Below are positions 26,670 through 35,775 of a stretch of DNA of 64,000 nucleotides, piece after piece. A program made the position numbers and the translations under genes. How positions within the stretch are numbered: position 1 is the first letter of the stretch; each line of letters opens with the position of its first letter. The notes beneath the pieces were generated by a model that saw nothing but the letters and a program-made list of their open reading frames with translations, did no database searches and was not told the DNA's origin. Origin of the DNA: AWTP1-13 sp050248715 (lineage in GTDB: Bacteria > Pseudomonadota > Alphaproteobacteria > Rhizobiales > Hyphomicrobiaceae); assembly GCA_050248715.1 (NCBI GenBank), contig JBFWRV010000019.1, positions 1-64,000 of the forward strand, given 5' to 3'.

Positions 26670-27533
26670 ATGACACGCGCCAGCATCATCGACGGCAAGG
26701 CGATTGCCGAGGCCCTGCGCACCGAGGTCGCCGCCGGTGCGGCCCAGCTCAAGCGCGAGCGCGACATCACACCCGGCCTCGCGGTCGTGCTCGTCGGCGA
26801 GGATCCGGCGAGCCAGGTCTACGTGCGCACCAAGGCCAGGCAGACGCGCGAGGCGGGCATGCTCTCCCTTGAGCACAAGTTGCCGGCCGACACATCGCAG
26901 GCGGCTCTGCTCGATTTGATCGCGGAGTTGAACCGCCGCCCCGACGTGCATGGCATCCTCGTGCAGCTGCCGCTGCCCAAGCACATCGACTCCGGCGTGG
27001 TGATCGAGGCCATCGATCCCGCCAAGGACGTCGATGGCTTCCATCCCGTCAACGTCGGCAGGCTCGCCTCCGGCGGCCGTGCCCTGGTGCCTTGCACGCC
27101 GTCGGGCTGCCTGATCCTCGCCAAGACCGTGCGGCCGGAGCTGGCGGGCCTCGAGGCCGTGGTCATCGGCCGCTCCAACATCGTCGGCAAGCCGATGGCG
27201 CAGCTGCTGCTGGCCGAAAGCTGCACGGTGACGATCGCCCACTCGCGCACCCGCAATCTGCCTGACGTCGTCCGCCGCGCCGACCTTGTGGTGGCGGCCG
27301 TCGGACGTGCCGAGATGGTGAAAGGTGGCTGGATCAAGCCGGGCGCCATCGTCATCGACGTCGGCATCCAGCGCGTTGCCACGCCTGACGGCAAGGGCCG
27401 GCTGGTCGGCGACGTGGCTTTCGAGGAGGTCGCCCGGGTCGCCGGCGCGATAACGCCGGTGCCGGGCGGGGTCGGGCCCATGACGGTCGCCTGCCTGCTC
27501 AAGAACACGCTGGAGGCGGCGAGCAGGGCGTAG
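26670..27533 (+). CDS. folD: Methylenetetrahydrofolate dehydrogenase/cyclohydrolase
   Basis: A 287-residue bifunctional FolD that interconverts 5,10-methylene-THF and 10-formyl-THF using NADP. Visible motifs: the catalytic YVRTKARQTREAG with Tyr and Lys, GILVQLPLPKHID, KDVDGFHPVN and the dinucleotide-binding VVIGRSNIVGKPMAQLLL. The ATG at 26670 is chosen, since the AAGGAGG at 26650-26656 lies 13 bases upstream and the family starts with about this length; the ATG at 26646 would put the ribosome binding site inside the gene. Cytoplasmic, housekeeping, last gene of the yggT operon. Confidence 0.96.
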   Translation: MTRASIIDGKAIAEALRTEVAAGAAQLKRERDITPGLAVVLVGEDPASQVYVRTKARQTREAGMLSLEHKLPADTSQAALLDLIAELNRRPDVHGILVQLPLPKHIDSGVVIEAIDPAKDVDGFHPVNVGRLASGGRALVPCTPSGCLILAKTVRPELAGLEAVVIGRSNIVGKPMAQLLLAESCTVTIAHSRTRNLPDVVRRADLVVAAVGRAEMVKGGWIKPGAIVIDVGIQRVATPDGKGRLVGDVAFEEVARVAGAITPVPGGVGPMTVACLLKNTLEAASRA

Positions 27534-27594
27534 GCTGGGTCGGGCCTTGGCGCTGACGCGACACGGCGCACGTGGCCGAGGGACCGCGCCTTCA

Positions 27595-27648
27595 AGCCGT
27601 GCTTCGACCCTCGGAACACGTCCGAGGGCAGGCAGGCTCAGCACGGGG
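27595..27648. repeat. Stem-loop repeat CCCTCGGA-N5-TCCGAGGG, copy 1
   Basis: Starts AGCCGTGCTTCGACCC and ends CTCAGCACGGGG, and carries the stem (here ACACG in the loop). Related copies lie at 27771 and 56995. Part of a 384-bp gene-free gap (27534-27917). Confidence 0.85.
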
Positions 27649-27770
27649 CCTGGAGCGGGTCCAGCACGGGGTTGGAGTAGGCTCGGCGCGGTGCCGCGAG
27701 CAGGCTCACGGCGTGAAGCACACACACGTCTTCGTCCTGAGCTTGTCGAAGGACGGGCTATCCGCACCTG

Positions 27771-27824
27771 AGCCGTGCTTCGACCCTCGGAACAAGTCCG
27801 AGGGCAGGCAAGCTCAGCACGGGG
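27771..27824. repeat. Stem-loop repeat CCCTCGGA-N5-TCCGAGGG, copy 2
   Basis: Same 54-bp element as 27595, with ACAAG in the loop. Between the copies lies a CGTCCTGAGCTTGTCGAAGG block (about 27734-27756), the reverse complement type of the element at 23612. Confidence 0.85.
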
Positions 27825-27917
27825 TTGGAGCGGACCCAGCACTGGATCTGGGGCAGGCTCGGCGCGGGGACGCTGGCTCGGGTCGTGGTGTGTGACCCGG
27901 AGGGTCCGACACCTCGA

Positions 27918-28217
27918 TCAGCCGTCGTAGCCCTCGATGATGATGAACTCGGCGGTGCTGGCTTCGTCGCGAATCTTGGCGGCCGCCTGATACTCGGGCG
28001 AATCGTGGCACGCCTTGGCGGCGGCGTAGCTGTCGAACTCGATCACGACGTGACGGCAGCCCGCGAGCTGGCCCCTCGCCACCTCGCACTCGCCGTTGCG
28101 TACGAGGAAGCGCGCCCCGTACTTCTTCAGCGGCGCGGCGTTGGCGGCCACGTAGTCCTTGTAGCGCTCCGGGTTCGTGATGTTCACGTGCGCGATCCAG
28201 TAGCCCTTTTTGGGCAT
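27918..28217 (-). CDS. DUF1330 family protein
   Basis: A 99-residue single-domain protein of the DUF1330 (dimeric alpha-beta barrel) family, with the opening KKGYWIAHVNITNPERYKDY and the conserved block HVVIEFDSYAAAKACHDS. Such proteins are small, probably cytoplasmic and of unknown role; some sit next to oxidoreductase or transporter genes. It begins with ATG 28217 after GGAGG. It is downstream of, and co-directional with, the TRAP transporter genes, 32 bases after dctM, so probably in that operon. Confidence 0.9.
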   Translation of the reverse strand: MPKKGYWIAHVNITNPERYKDYVAANAAPLKKYGARFLVRNGECEVARGQLAGCRHVVIEFDSYAAAKACHDSPEYQAAAKIRDEASTAEFIIIEGYDG

Positions 28218-28249
28218 TGGCGTCCTCCGGTGCTCGGGTCGAGTTGTCG

Positions 28250-29566
28250 TCAGCTTAGCAGGCGCACGAGCCACAACGCGAGGCCCGGGAAGAGAATGAC
28301 GAGCGCGAGGCGGACGATGTCGGTGGCGATGAACGGCAAGACGCCCCGGTAGGTCGAGACGATCGGGACCGTTTTGGCGATCGAGCTGATGACGAAGACG
28401 TTGAGGCCGATCGGCGGCGCGGTCAGGCCGATGCCCACTACGATCAGCACGAGAATGCCGAACCAGATCGCCACCTCGTCGGAGGGCATGCCGAAGTCGA
28501 GCGCCTGAATGATGGGGAAGAAGACGGGCAGGGTGAGCAGGATCATGGCGAGTTCGTCCATGACGGCGCCGAGCAGGATGTAGAAGAGCATCAGCGAGAT
28601 CATGATCACATAGGGCGGCAGGCCCGAATGGCCCACGATGTCGGCCGCCATCTCCGGCAGCTTCGACAGCGCCAGGAACGCGTCGAACACCTCCGAGCCG
28701 AGCAGGATGATGAAGATCATGGCTGAGGTCTCGGCGGTCTGCTTGAGGCTTTCCAGGATGCCGCGCAGACCGAGCGTGCCCTGGGCGACGCCGACGACGA
28801 GCATGGCGATGGCGCCGAAGGCGGCGCCCTCCGTCGGCGTAAAGACCCCGCCGTAGATGCCGCCGATGACGGTTACGGCAACGAGCAAAACCGGCCAGAC
28901 GTTGAGGAGAGCCTTGCGCCGGTCTGCGACCTCGACCACGGCGGGGGGCGCAACCTCGGGCCGCCGGCGCACGGTCCAGGCGATGGCGAGCGTGTAGAAC
29001 AGCGCAGCCATCAACCCAGGCACGAACGCGGCCTGGAACAGCTTGGCGATGTTCTGCTCGGTGGTGATGGCATACACCACCAGGATGATGGACGGCGGAA
29101 TGAGGATGCCGAGCGTGCCGCCCACGGCGATCGTGCCAGTGGCGAAGCCGCCGTCGTATTTGTAGCGCTGCAGCTCGGGCAGCGCCGCCCGGCCGAAGGT
29201 CGCCGTGGTTGCCACCGACGAGCCGCAGATGGCGCCGAACGCCGTGCAAGCCCAGATCACCGCCATCGCCAGCCCGCCGCGCATGCGTCCCGTGAGGGTC
29301 TCGGCGGCGCGGAAGAGCGCGGTGGAGATGCCCGCGCGCTCGGCCAGCGCCCCCATCAGGATGAACAGCGGGATGACGGAGAGCGTGTAATTGGCGAACT
29401 GATAGTAGGGGTTGGTCTTCATGTAGGCGAAGAGCGCCGGCCAGCTCGAGAGATGGATGTAGCCGATCGAGCCGACGACGAGCATGGAGAGACCGACCGG
29501 CATGCGCACGGCGATGAGCGCCAGCATGACAGCGAAGCCGAGAGCAGCGATGGCGACACCACTCAT
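28250..29566 (-). CDS. dctM: TRAP transporter large permease (DctM-type)
   Basis: A 438-residue membrane permease with about 12 hydrophobic segments, typical of DctM. It has the repeated GTLGILIPPS (about 150) and IPPSIILVVYA region and the GLTAPPIGLNVFV segment near the C-terminus. It forms the ion-coupled translocation channel in the inner membrane for a carboxylate or related acid delivered by the binding protein. ATG 29566 overlaps the stop of dctQ (ATGA). The substrate is not known; the divergent molybdenum hydroxylase genes suggest an acid that is then oxidised, but this is inference. Confidence 0.93.
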   Translation of the reverse strand: MSGVAIAALGFAVMLALIAVRMPVGLSMLVVGSIGYIHLSSWPALFAYMKTNPYYQFANYTLSVIPLFILMGALAERAGISTALFRAAETLTGRMRGGLAMAVIWACTAFGAICGSSVATTATFGRAALPELQRYKYDGGFATGTIAVGGTLGILIPPSIILVVYAITTEQNIAKLFQAAFVPGLMAALFYTLAIAWTVRRRPEVAPPAVVEVADRRKALLNVWPVLLVAVTVIGGIYGGVFTPTEGAAFGAIAMLVVGVAQGTLGLRGILESLKQTAETSAMIFIILLGSEVFDAFLALSKLPEMAADIVGHSGLPPYVIMISLMLFYILLGAVMDELAMILLTLPVFFPIIQALDFGMPSDEVAIWFGILVLIVVGIGLTAPPIGLNVFVISSIAKTVPIVSTYRGVLPFIATDIVRLALVILFPGLALWLVRLLS

Positions 29567-30105
29567 GTGCCCCTCCCCAAGCGGGCGGCGGCCGTGGCAA
29601 GCGCCGTGGCGGCAAGCACGAACGTCAGGGCGGCACAGATGGCGAGAGCGGGCCAGACGATGAGCTGCAGCAGCATGGTGGTCTGCCCGCTGCGGTAATG
29701 CTCGACCGCGCCCGTCGCCAGACAGACGCCGACGAATGTCATCATGGCCGCGTAGACGACGTCCCACACCGCGTCGATGCGGGCGTTGGCAGGTTTCGAG
29801 AGCCTGGTGGTGAAGGTGTCGACGAAGATGTTGCCGCGCCGCGCCTGACAGTAGGACAGGAAGCTGAAGATGGAGACGGCAGTCCCCATCTGCACCAGCT
29901 CGAAATCCCCCGGTATCGGCCCGAGCCACGGGAACGCGCGTCCCAGCGCCGTGCCGCTGAGCCAGCGACCAGTGACGCTGACGACGACCAGCGTGGCGAC
30001 GGCGAGCGACAATATTCCACCGATGAGCGCAATGGCGCCCGTCACGCGCTCCACAAGCAGCGGCCGCGGCACCGGCTGCACCGCGAAGCTGGCGTCGCTC
30101 ATCAT
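29563..30105 (-). CDS. dctQ: TRAP transporter small permease (DctQ-type)
   Basis: A 180-residue protein with four predicted membrane helices, matching the DctQ family: a first helix ~25-48, the RRGNIFVDTF motif (~89-98), and two C-terminal helices. It pairs with DctM to form the membrane part of a TRAP transporter. It overlaps dctM by four bases and is separated from the binding-protein gene by 265 bases, which leave room for a processing site so that the binding protein is made in larger amounts. Confidence 0.9.
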   Translation of the reverse strand: MMSDASFAVQPVPRPLLVERVTGAIALIGGILSLAVATLVVVSVTGRWLSGTALGRAFPWLGPIPGDFELVQMGTAVSIFSFLSYCQARRGNIFVDTFTTRLSKPANARIDAVWDVVYAAMMTFVGVCLATGAVEHYRSGQTTMLLQLIVWPALAICAALTFVLAATALATAAARLGRGT

Positions 30106-30370
30106 CTCCTCCCCGGACTCGGGCGCCGCGACACGCGGTTGGGCCGGGATGACCGCGCCCGTCTTGTCAGAGGGTCGGCCGCCCGGATTGAAAACAGCGT
30201 GGCGGCAATCTCCTTCTCAGCATGAGCAGTCAACAGACGATACCGCGCTGAACCGGGCTTGTCCCGGGCATTCAGCGATCGGCAGACTGCGGAGCAGAAT
30301 GCGATTGAAATCAAGAAATCCGCTTCACCACTCGGCAGACGGCGACGACGCGGACTTCTCGATCGTAACG

Positions 30371-31417
30371 CTAGGCCTTGTCGTGTTTCGCGACCAGCGC
30401 CTTGGCCTGCTCGATGAGCTTGCCCCCGTCGAGGCCCTTGTCCTTCATCTGCGCGACCCACGCGTCGACCACAGGCTGGGTGGCCTTGATCCACTTGGCC
30501 TTCTCATCCTCGGAAATGGTGTTCAGCGTGTTGCCGCGCTTCTTGACCATGTCAAGGACGATTGCGCCGGCGCTATCCCACATGTTGCCCGCGAGCTCCG
30601 CGAACTTCATGCCGGAGTTCTTGTCGATGATCTCCTTGAGGTCCGCCGGCAGGCTCTCGAACTTCGCCTTGTTCATGGCGAGGAAGAAGCTGGCCGTGTA
30701 GAGCGTAGGCGAGCCCGGAATCTCCGTGTGATTCTTGACGAGCTCCTGAAGCTTGATGGCGGGCACCACCTCCCAGGGCACGACGCAGCCGTCGATGACG
30801 CGCTGCGCGAGGCTCTCGGGCACCTGCGGGATCGGCATGGGCACGGCGGTGGCGCCCAGCGCCTTGAGCGCCTCGCCCGCCAACCGCGTCGGCGAGCGCA
30901 GCTTGAGGCCCTTCAGGTCGTCCATGGTCTTGACCGGCTTGGTCGCATGGATGAGGCCATGATCGTGCGACCAGTAGCTCAGGAGCTTGATGTCGGCGGT
31001 CTCCTTGGCGAGATTGGCGTTCGCATACTCCTGCGAGGCGCGCGCGTTGACGATGCCCCGCCGCGCCGCGATGAAGGGTAGCTCGAACGCCTCGGTCGAC
31101 GGGAACCGTCCCGCAGTCGATCCCGGCAGCGTCCAGACGATATCGACCACGCCGTCGCGGGCCTGATCGTAGAGCTGCGGCGGGGTGCCGCCGAGCTGCA
31201 TCGACGGAAAGATGTCGATCTTGATCCTTCCCCCGGAATCCTGCTCCACGATCTTGGCCCACGGCGCCAGCATCTTGGCGTGACCGTTGGATACCGGGGG
31301 CAGAAAATGGTGCAGCTTCAAGGTCACCTGTGCCTGGGCGAGCGCCGGCCGGGCAATGGCCGGTGCGGCGACGGCACCGCCTGCGGCGCCCAGGAACTTG
31401 CGCCGGGAAATCGTCAT
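30371..31417 (-). CDS. dctP: TRAP transporter periplasmic binding protein (DctP-type)
   Basis: A 348-residue solute receptor of the DctP/TAXI-type TRAP family. It starts with a twin-arginine leader (SRRKFLGAAGGAVAA, cleavage after ALA near 28) so it is probably folded before export to the periplasm. The ligand-binding region carries LRSPTRLAGEALKALGA, with the conserved Arg expected to bind a carboxylate, and the QVPESLAQRVIDG block. It precedes dctQ and dctM on the same strand. Regulation: a palindrome at 31538 lies in the divergent promoter. Confidence 0.92.
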   Translation of the reverse strand: MTISRRKFLGAAGGAVAAPAIARPALAQAQVTLKLHHFLPPVSNGHAKMLAPWAKIVEQDSGGRIKIDIFPSMQLGGTPPQLYDQARDGVVDIVWTLPGSTAGRFPSTEAFELPFIAARRGIVNARASQEYANANLAKETADIKLLSYWSHDHGLIHATKPVKTMDDLKGLKLRSPTRLAGEALKALGATAVPMPIPQVPESLAQRVIDGCVVPWEVVPAIKLQELVKNHTEIPGSPTLYTASFFLAMNKAKFESLPADLKEIIDKNSGMKFAELAGNMWDSAGAIVLDMVKKRGNTLNTISEDEKAKWIKATQPVVDAWVAQMKDKGLDGGKLIEQAKALVAKHDKA

Positions 31418-31537
31418 GCGTTCTCCTCCCTGAGATTGCGTGCGAATTTTTTACGTCGTGAGCCGAGCCCGAAACCAGCAGATGCTTGCCCGCCCCGGAC
31501 CGTCGGGTCGCATGTCTTTTCCTATCCCATCTGACGG

Positions 31538-31549
31538 TTTGCATGCAAA
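31538..31549. promoter_or_regulatory. Palindromic operator candidate between dctP and coxM
   Basis: TTTGCATGCAAA is a perfect 12-bp palindrome in the 223-bp divergent promoter region; the flanks GG and ACC extend it partly. It could be a site for a GntR- or LacI-type regulator, but no regulator gene is adjacent. Confidence 0.45.
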
Positions 31550-31640
31550 ACCTTCTGATCCGAGTCGCCCGGCAGGGATTGGCGGGAGACGGATAGCTGT
31601 GCCATGCTGCAATCGCACAAACCTTAGGGAGACACGCTAA

Positions 31641-32501
31641 ATGCGCTACGAAGCGCCGAGTTCGCTCGACCAGGCGGTCGCGCTGCTTGCCCAGGAGAGT
31701 GGCGAGGCGCGGGTTCTGGCCGGCGGCACCGATCTATTGGTGCAGATGAGGACGGATCTGGTCGACCCAATTTTGCTGGTCGACATCAAGGGCATCGCCG
31801 AAACCCGGCAGATCAAGGAGGAGGCCGGCGGCTTTCGCATCGGCGCGGCCGTCACGGGTGCCGAGCTCAAGGAGCACGCGAAGCTCAAGTCGACCTGGCC
31901 CGGCCTGGTGGAGGCCGCCAACCTGATCGGCTCGACGCAGGTCCAGGGCCGCGCCACCATGGGCGGCAACCTCTGCAACGGCTCGCCGGCCGCCGACAGC
32001 GTGCCGGCGCTCATCGCCGCCGGGGCCAAGGCCAGCATCGTCGGGCCGAAGGGCCGGCGCGACCTCCCGGTCGAGGATGTGATGCTCGCCCCGCGGAAGC
32101 TGGCCCTAACCAAGGGCGAGATCATCGCCTCGTTCCTGCTGCCCGCCAAGCCCAAGGGCGCCGGTGATGCCTACCTGCGCTTCATTCCGCGCACGGAGAT
32201 GGACATCGCGGTCGTCGGCTGCGGCGTGTGCCTCACCGTCGACTCCGGCGGCAAGTGCACGGCGGCGCGCGTGAGCCTCGGCGCGGTCGCGGCACGCCCA
32301 CTGCTCGTCGAGCCGGCTGCCGCCGCGCTGATCGGCACCAAGATCGATGACGCCGCCCTGAAGAAGCTCGATGCCGCCGCGCAGGCCGCCTGCAAGCCCA
32401 TCGACGACAAGCGCGGCACCAAGGAATACCGCATCAAGGTCGCGGGGGTTCTTGCCCGACGCGCGACGCTGATCGCACTCGAAAGGGCAAGGAAGGGCTG
32501 A
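31641..32501 (+). CDS. coxM: Xanthine dehydrogenase/CODH-family FAD-binding subunit (CoxM-type)
   Basis: A 286-residue FAD-binding subunit of the molybdenum hydroxylase family. The FAD pyrophosphate motif GGTDLLVQMR is at ~28-37 and the second site TMGGNLCNGSPAAD at ~111-124. It passes electrons from the Mo subunit, via the Fe-S subunit, to an external acceptor. It is the first of three co-directional genes in the medium-small-large order known for carbon monoxide dehydrogenase and related oxidoreductases. The name reflects family and order only, not CO oxidation. Confidence 0.9.
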   Translation: MRYEAPSSLDQAVALLAQESGEARVLAGGTDLLVQMRTDLVDPILLVDIKGIAETRQIKEEAGGFRIGAAVTGAELKEHAKLKSTWPGLVEAANLIGSTQVQGRATMGGNLCNGSPAADSVPALIAAGAKASIVGPKGRRDLPVEDVMLAPRKLALTKGEIIASFLLPAKPKGAGDAYLRFIPRTEMDIAVVGCGVCLTVDSGGKCTAARVSLGAVAARPLLVEPAAAALIGTKIDDAALKKLDAAAQAACKPIDDKRGTKEYRIKVAGVLARRATLIALERARKG

Positions 32502-32503
32502 CG

Positions 32504-32980
32504 ATGGCAAAACATCACGTAACCGCAACGGTCAACGGCGACGAGGTCGAGTTCCTGTGCGAGACGCACGAAACGCTGCTTGACGCGCTGCGCGATCAGC
32601 TCGGGCTGACCGGCACCAAGGAGGGCTGCTCCACCGGCGACTGCGGCGCCTGCAGCGTCACCGTCGACGGCAGGCTCGTGTGCTCCTGCCTGATGCTGGC
32701 CGTGGAGGCGCAGGGCAAGTCGATCGGCACCATCGAGGGCGTGGCCCGCGGGGAAGAGCTTCATCCGCTGCAGCGCAAGTTCCTCGAGCACGCCGCGCTG
32801 CAATGCGGCATCTGCACTCCGGGCATCCTGGTCGCGGCCAAGGCGCTGCTGGAAAAGCAGCCCAACCCGACCGAGACCGAGGTGCGCTACTGGCTGGCCG
32901 GCAACCTGTGCCGCTGCACCGGCTATGACAAGATCATTCGCGCGGTCATGGACGCCGCCAGCGAGATGAGAGGAGCCTGA
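32504..32980 (+). CDS. coxS: 2Fe-2S subunit of molybdenum hydroxylase (CoxS-type)
   Basis: A 158-residue subunit with two [2Fe-2S] clusters. The N-terminal plant-type cluster has GCSTGDCGACSV and a later Cys; the C-terminal cluster has CGICTPGILVAA and CRCTGYDKI. It transfers electrons between the Mo-cofactor site and FAD. It lies 2 bases after coxM and 2 bases before coxL, so the trio is a coupled operon. Confidence 0.94.
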   Translation: MAKHHVTATVNGDEVEFLCETHETLLDALRDQLGLTGTKEGCSTGDCGACSVTVDGRLVCSCLMLAVEAQGKSIGTIEGVARGEELHPLQRKFLEHAALQCGICTPGILVAAKALLEKQPNPTETEVRYWLAGNLCRCTGYDKIIRAVMDAASEMRGA

Positions 32981-32982
32981 CC

Positions 32983-35286
32983 ATGCAGGAAAAGGTCAAA
33001 GGTGAGCCCGGTTCGGAGTTCGAATACGTCGGCACGCGCCCGTTGCGCCCCGACGGCGTCGACAAGGTGACGGGGCGCGCGAAGTTCGGCGCCGACTTGG
33101 CGATGGCCGGACAGCTCGTCGGCAAGGTGCTGAGGAGCCCGCATCCGCACGCGCGCATCCGCGGCATCGACACGAGCGCCGCCGAGAAGCTGGCGGGGGT
33201 GAAGGCCGTCGTCACCGGCGCGGACTTCAAGGAGCAGCCCTCCGAATTCATCCCGGCGGGCGAGATGATGATCAACTACAAGGATGTCGTGCGCAACGTC
33301 ATGGCGCGCGAGAAGGCGCTCTACGAGGGTCACGCCATCGCCGCCGTCGCGGCGACGAGCGCGGCCATCGCCAAGAAGGCGCTGGCGCTCATCAAGGTCG
33401 ACTACGAAGTTCTGCCGCACGTCATCGATGCGGCCGAGGCGATGAAGCCCGGCGCACCGATCCTGCACGAGGACATGTATACGGCAGGCGTGGAGCCGGC
33501 GCCCAAGACGCCGTCCAACGTGGCCAAGCGCATCGAGTTCGTGCTGGGCGACGCCGCCGCCGGCTTCAAGCAGGCCGACGTGATCATCGAGCGCGACTTC
33601 CTCACCCAGCCCGTGCACCAGGGCTACATCGAGCCGCACGCCTGCGTCGCCAGCGTGTCGGAGGACGGCCAGGCGGACGTGTGGGTGTCGACCCAGGGCC
33701 ACTGGGTCGTGCGCGCGCACTGCGCCCGGCTGCTCGGCTGGGACATCGGCAAGGTGCGCGTGACCGCGGCCGAGATCGGCGGCGGCTTCGGCGGCAAGAC
33801 GGTGGTCTATCTCGAGCCGCTGGCGCTGGCGCTCTCCAAGAAGGCGCGCCGCCCCGTCAAGATGGTGATGACGCGCGAGGAGGTGTTCCGCGCTTCCGGC
33901 CCGACCTCGGGCGCGCACGTGCGCGTCAAGATCGGCGCCAGGAAGGACGGGCGCATCGTCGCCGCCGAGGCCGAGCTCAAGTACCAGGCGGGCGCCTTCG
34001 CCGGCTCGCCGGTGCAGCCCGGCTGCATGTGCGCCTATGCCCCCTACGACATCGAGAACGTGAAGGTGGTGGGCTATGACGTCGTCACCAACCGGCCAAA
34101 GGTGGCGGCCTACCGCGCGCCCGGCGGGCCGATCTCCGAGTTTGCCGTCGAAAGCGTGATCGACGAGATCGCGGGCAAGCTCGGCATCGACCCGATCGAG
34201 CTGCGGCTCAAGAACGCCGCCAAGGAAGGCACCAAGGCCGCCTACGGGCCGAAATTCGGCCCGATCGGCATGGTCGAGACGCTGGAGGCGGCCAAGGCGC
34301 ACGCGCACTGGCGCACGCCGCTCGGCAAGAACCAGGGCCGGGGCGTGGCCTCCGGCTTCTGGTTCAACATCGGCGGCGAGACCTCGGTGTCGCTGTCGCT
34401 GAACGAGGACGGCACGCTGTCGCTGACGGCAGGTACGCCGGACATCGGCGGCCTCAGGGCGTCGCTCTGCATGATGGCGGCCGAGGAGCTCAAGGTGCCG
34501 CTGGACAAGATCCGCGTGCAGATCGGCGACACCGCGCAGCTCGGCTACAACTTCCTCACCGGCGGCAGCCGCTCCACCTTCTCGAGCGGCATGGCGACGG
34601 TGGAAGCCGCGCGCGACGTCATCAAGGAGGCCTGCAAGCGCGCCGCCAAGCTGTGGGAGCTGCCCGAGGACGCGGTGGAATTCAACAACGGCTCGGTGCG
34701 TCCGGCCGGCCCCAACGCCGGCAAGCACACGCCGATGACGATGAAGGAGATCGCGGGCATCGCCGGCAAAACCGGCGGGCCGATCGTGGGCTATGCGCGC
34801 ATCAACGCGCATGGCGCCGCGCCGAGCCTCGCCACCCACATCTGCGACGTGGAGGTGGATCCCGAGACCGGCAAGGCAACGGTGATCCGCTATACCGCGA
34901 TCCAGGACGCGGGCCGCGCCATCCACCCGAGCTACGTGGAGGGCCAGTACCAGGGCGGCGTCGCCCAGGGCATCGGCTGGGCGCTCAACGAGGAGTACAT
35001 CTACGGGGCCGACGGCAAGCTGCAGAACCCCGGCTTCCTCGACTACCGGGTGCCCGTGGCCTCCGACCTGCCGATGATCGACACGGTGATCGTGGAGGTG
35101 CCGAACCCGCGCCATCCCTACGGGGTGCGCGGCGTCGGCGAGACGCCGATCGTGCCGCCCATGGCAACGGTGGCCAACGCCATCGCCAACGCCACGGGCG
35201 TGCGCTTCACCGAGCTGCCGATGTCGCCGCCCAAGGTGCTGAAGGCGCTCGATGCGGCGCGCGCCGCCGGCACGGCCAAGATGTGA
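32983..35286 (+). CDS. coxL: Molybdenum hydroxylase large subunit (CoxL-like, form II)
   Basis: A 767-residue Mo-cofactor-binding subunit. Motifs include IGGGFGGKT (~265), the AYRAPGGP region at ~376 and the catalytic Glu segment GVGETPIVPP near 718. Form I carbon monoxide dehydrogenase carries an AYxCSFR loop; this protein has AYRAPGG instead, so it is form II or another hydroxylase of the xanthine dehydrogenase family, such as an aldehyde, heteroaromatic or acyl-CoA oxidising enzyme. The substrate cannot be deduced; the divergent TRAP transporter may supply it. Confidence 0.9.
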   Translation: MQEKVKGEPGSEFEYVGTRPLRPDGVDKVTGRAKFGADLAMAGQLVGKVLRSPHPHARIRGIDTSAAEKLAGVKAVVTGADFKEQPSEFIPAGEMMINYKDVVRNVMAREKALYEGHAIAAVAATSAAIAKKALALIKVDYEVLPHVIDAAEAMKPGAPILHEDMYTAGVEPAPKTPSNVAKRIEFVLGDAAAGFKQADVIIERDFLTQPVHQGYIEPHACVASVSEDGQADVWVSTQGHWVVRAHCARLLGWDIGKVRVTAAEIGGGFGGKTVVYLEPLALALSKKARRPVKMVMTREEVFRASGPTSGAHVRVKIGARKDGRIVAAEAELKYQAGAFAGSPVQPGCMCAYAPYDIENVKVVGYDVVTNRPKVAAYRAPGGPISEFAVESVIDEIAGKLGIDPIELRLKNAAKEGTKAAYGPKFGPIGMVETLEAAKAHAHWRTPLGKNQGRGVASGFWFNIGGETSVSLSLNEDGTLSLTAGTPDIGGLRASLCMMAAEELKVPLDKIRVQIGDTAQLGYNFLTGGSRSTFSSGMATVEAARDVIKEACKRAAKLWELPEDAVEFNNGSVRPAGPNAGKHTPMTMKEIAGIAGKTGGPIVGYARINAHGAAPSLATHICDVEVDPETGKATVIRYTAIQDAGRAIHPSYVEGQYQGGVAQGIGWALNEEYIYGADGKLQNPGFLDYRVPVASDLPMIDTVIVEVPNPRHPYGVRGVGETPIVPPMATVANAIANATGVRFTELPMSPPKVLKALDAARAAGTAKM

Positions 35287-35353
35287 AGTGGAGGCGGGGC
35301 GGGATGGCGAGAGCCATGTCGCCCCGCCGTCCTGCCTCGGGATTCTCCGGCCT

Positions 35354-35629
35354 ATGGACCACCGACAGCTCTTTGGCGACAGCATCGCCGGCACCCTGAT
35401 CCGGCTGGTGCTGCTGTCGATCGTGGTGGGCATCATCTTCTCGGCGCTCGACATCACGCCCTACAATCTGGTCGAGCGGCTGCAACAGCTGATCCGCAAC
35501 ATCGCCGACCTCGGCGCCGACGCGTTCAAATCCGCGTTCGGCTACTTCCTCATCGGCGCGGTGATCGTCTTCCCGATCTGGTTCGTGGTGCGGCTCATCC
35601 GCATGAGCAAGGGCGGTCCCAAGGCGTGA
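35354..35629 (+). CDS. Small membrane protein, DUF6460-like
   Basis: A 91-residue protein with two hydrophobic segments, ~15-33 and ~60-80, separated by a short amphipathic stretch. It resembles the DUF6460 proteins of Hyphomicrobiales; function unknown. The ATG is 67 bases after coxL on the same strand. Confidence 0.65.
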   Translation: MDHRQLFGDSIAGTLIRLVLLSIVVGIIFSALDITPYNLVERLQQLIRNIADLGADAFKSAFGYFLIGAVIVFPIWFVVRLIRMSKGGPKA

Positions 35630-35727
35630 GGCCGCAGCGCCGGCCGCGGGCTCGACGGGTTCCCTCTCCGCATGCTGGAAGCATGTCTTCGGCATGAGGG
35701 GGTCCTCCGGGCTACCCCCACCCCCGG

Positions 35728-35750
35728 CCCCTCCCCACAAGGGGGAGGGG
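35728..35750. repeat. Inverted repeat CCCCTCCCC...GGGGGAGGGG
   Basis: Nearly perfect arms with ACAA between. Related to the element at 18401. It lies in the convergent gap between the DUF6460-like gene and the small membrane gene. A CATGCTGGAAGCATG stem precedes it (35671-35685), also present at 20362 and 20601. Confidence 0.75.
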
Positions 35751-35775
35751 AGCAGAGTCAGCGAGGGGAGCAGCC

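Noticed and set aside
27534..27917. Possible CRISPR array or small RNA in the repeat-rich gap
   Set aside because: Repeats are few, differ in spacing and have internal stems; there is no regular repeat-spacer pattern.
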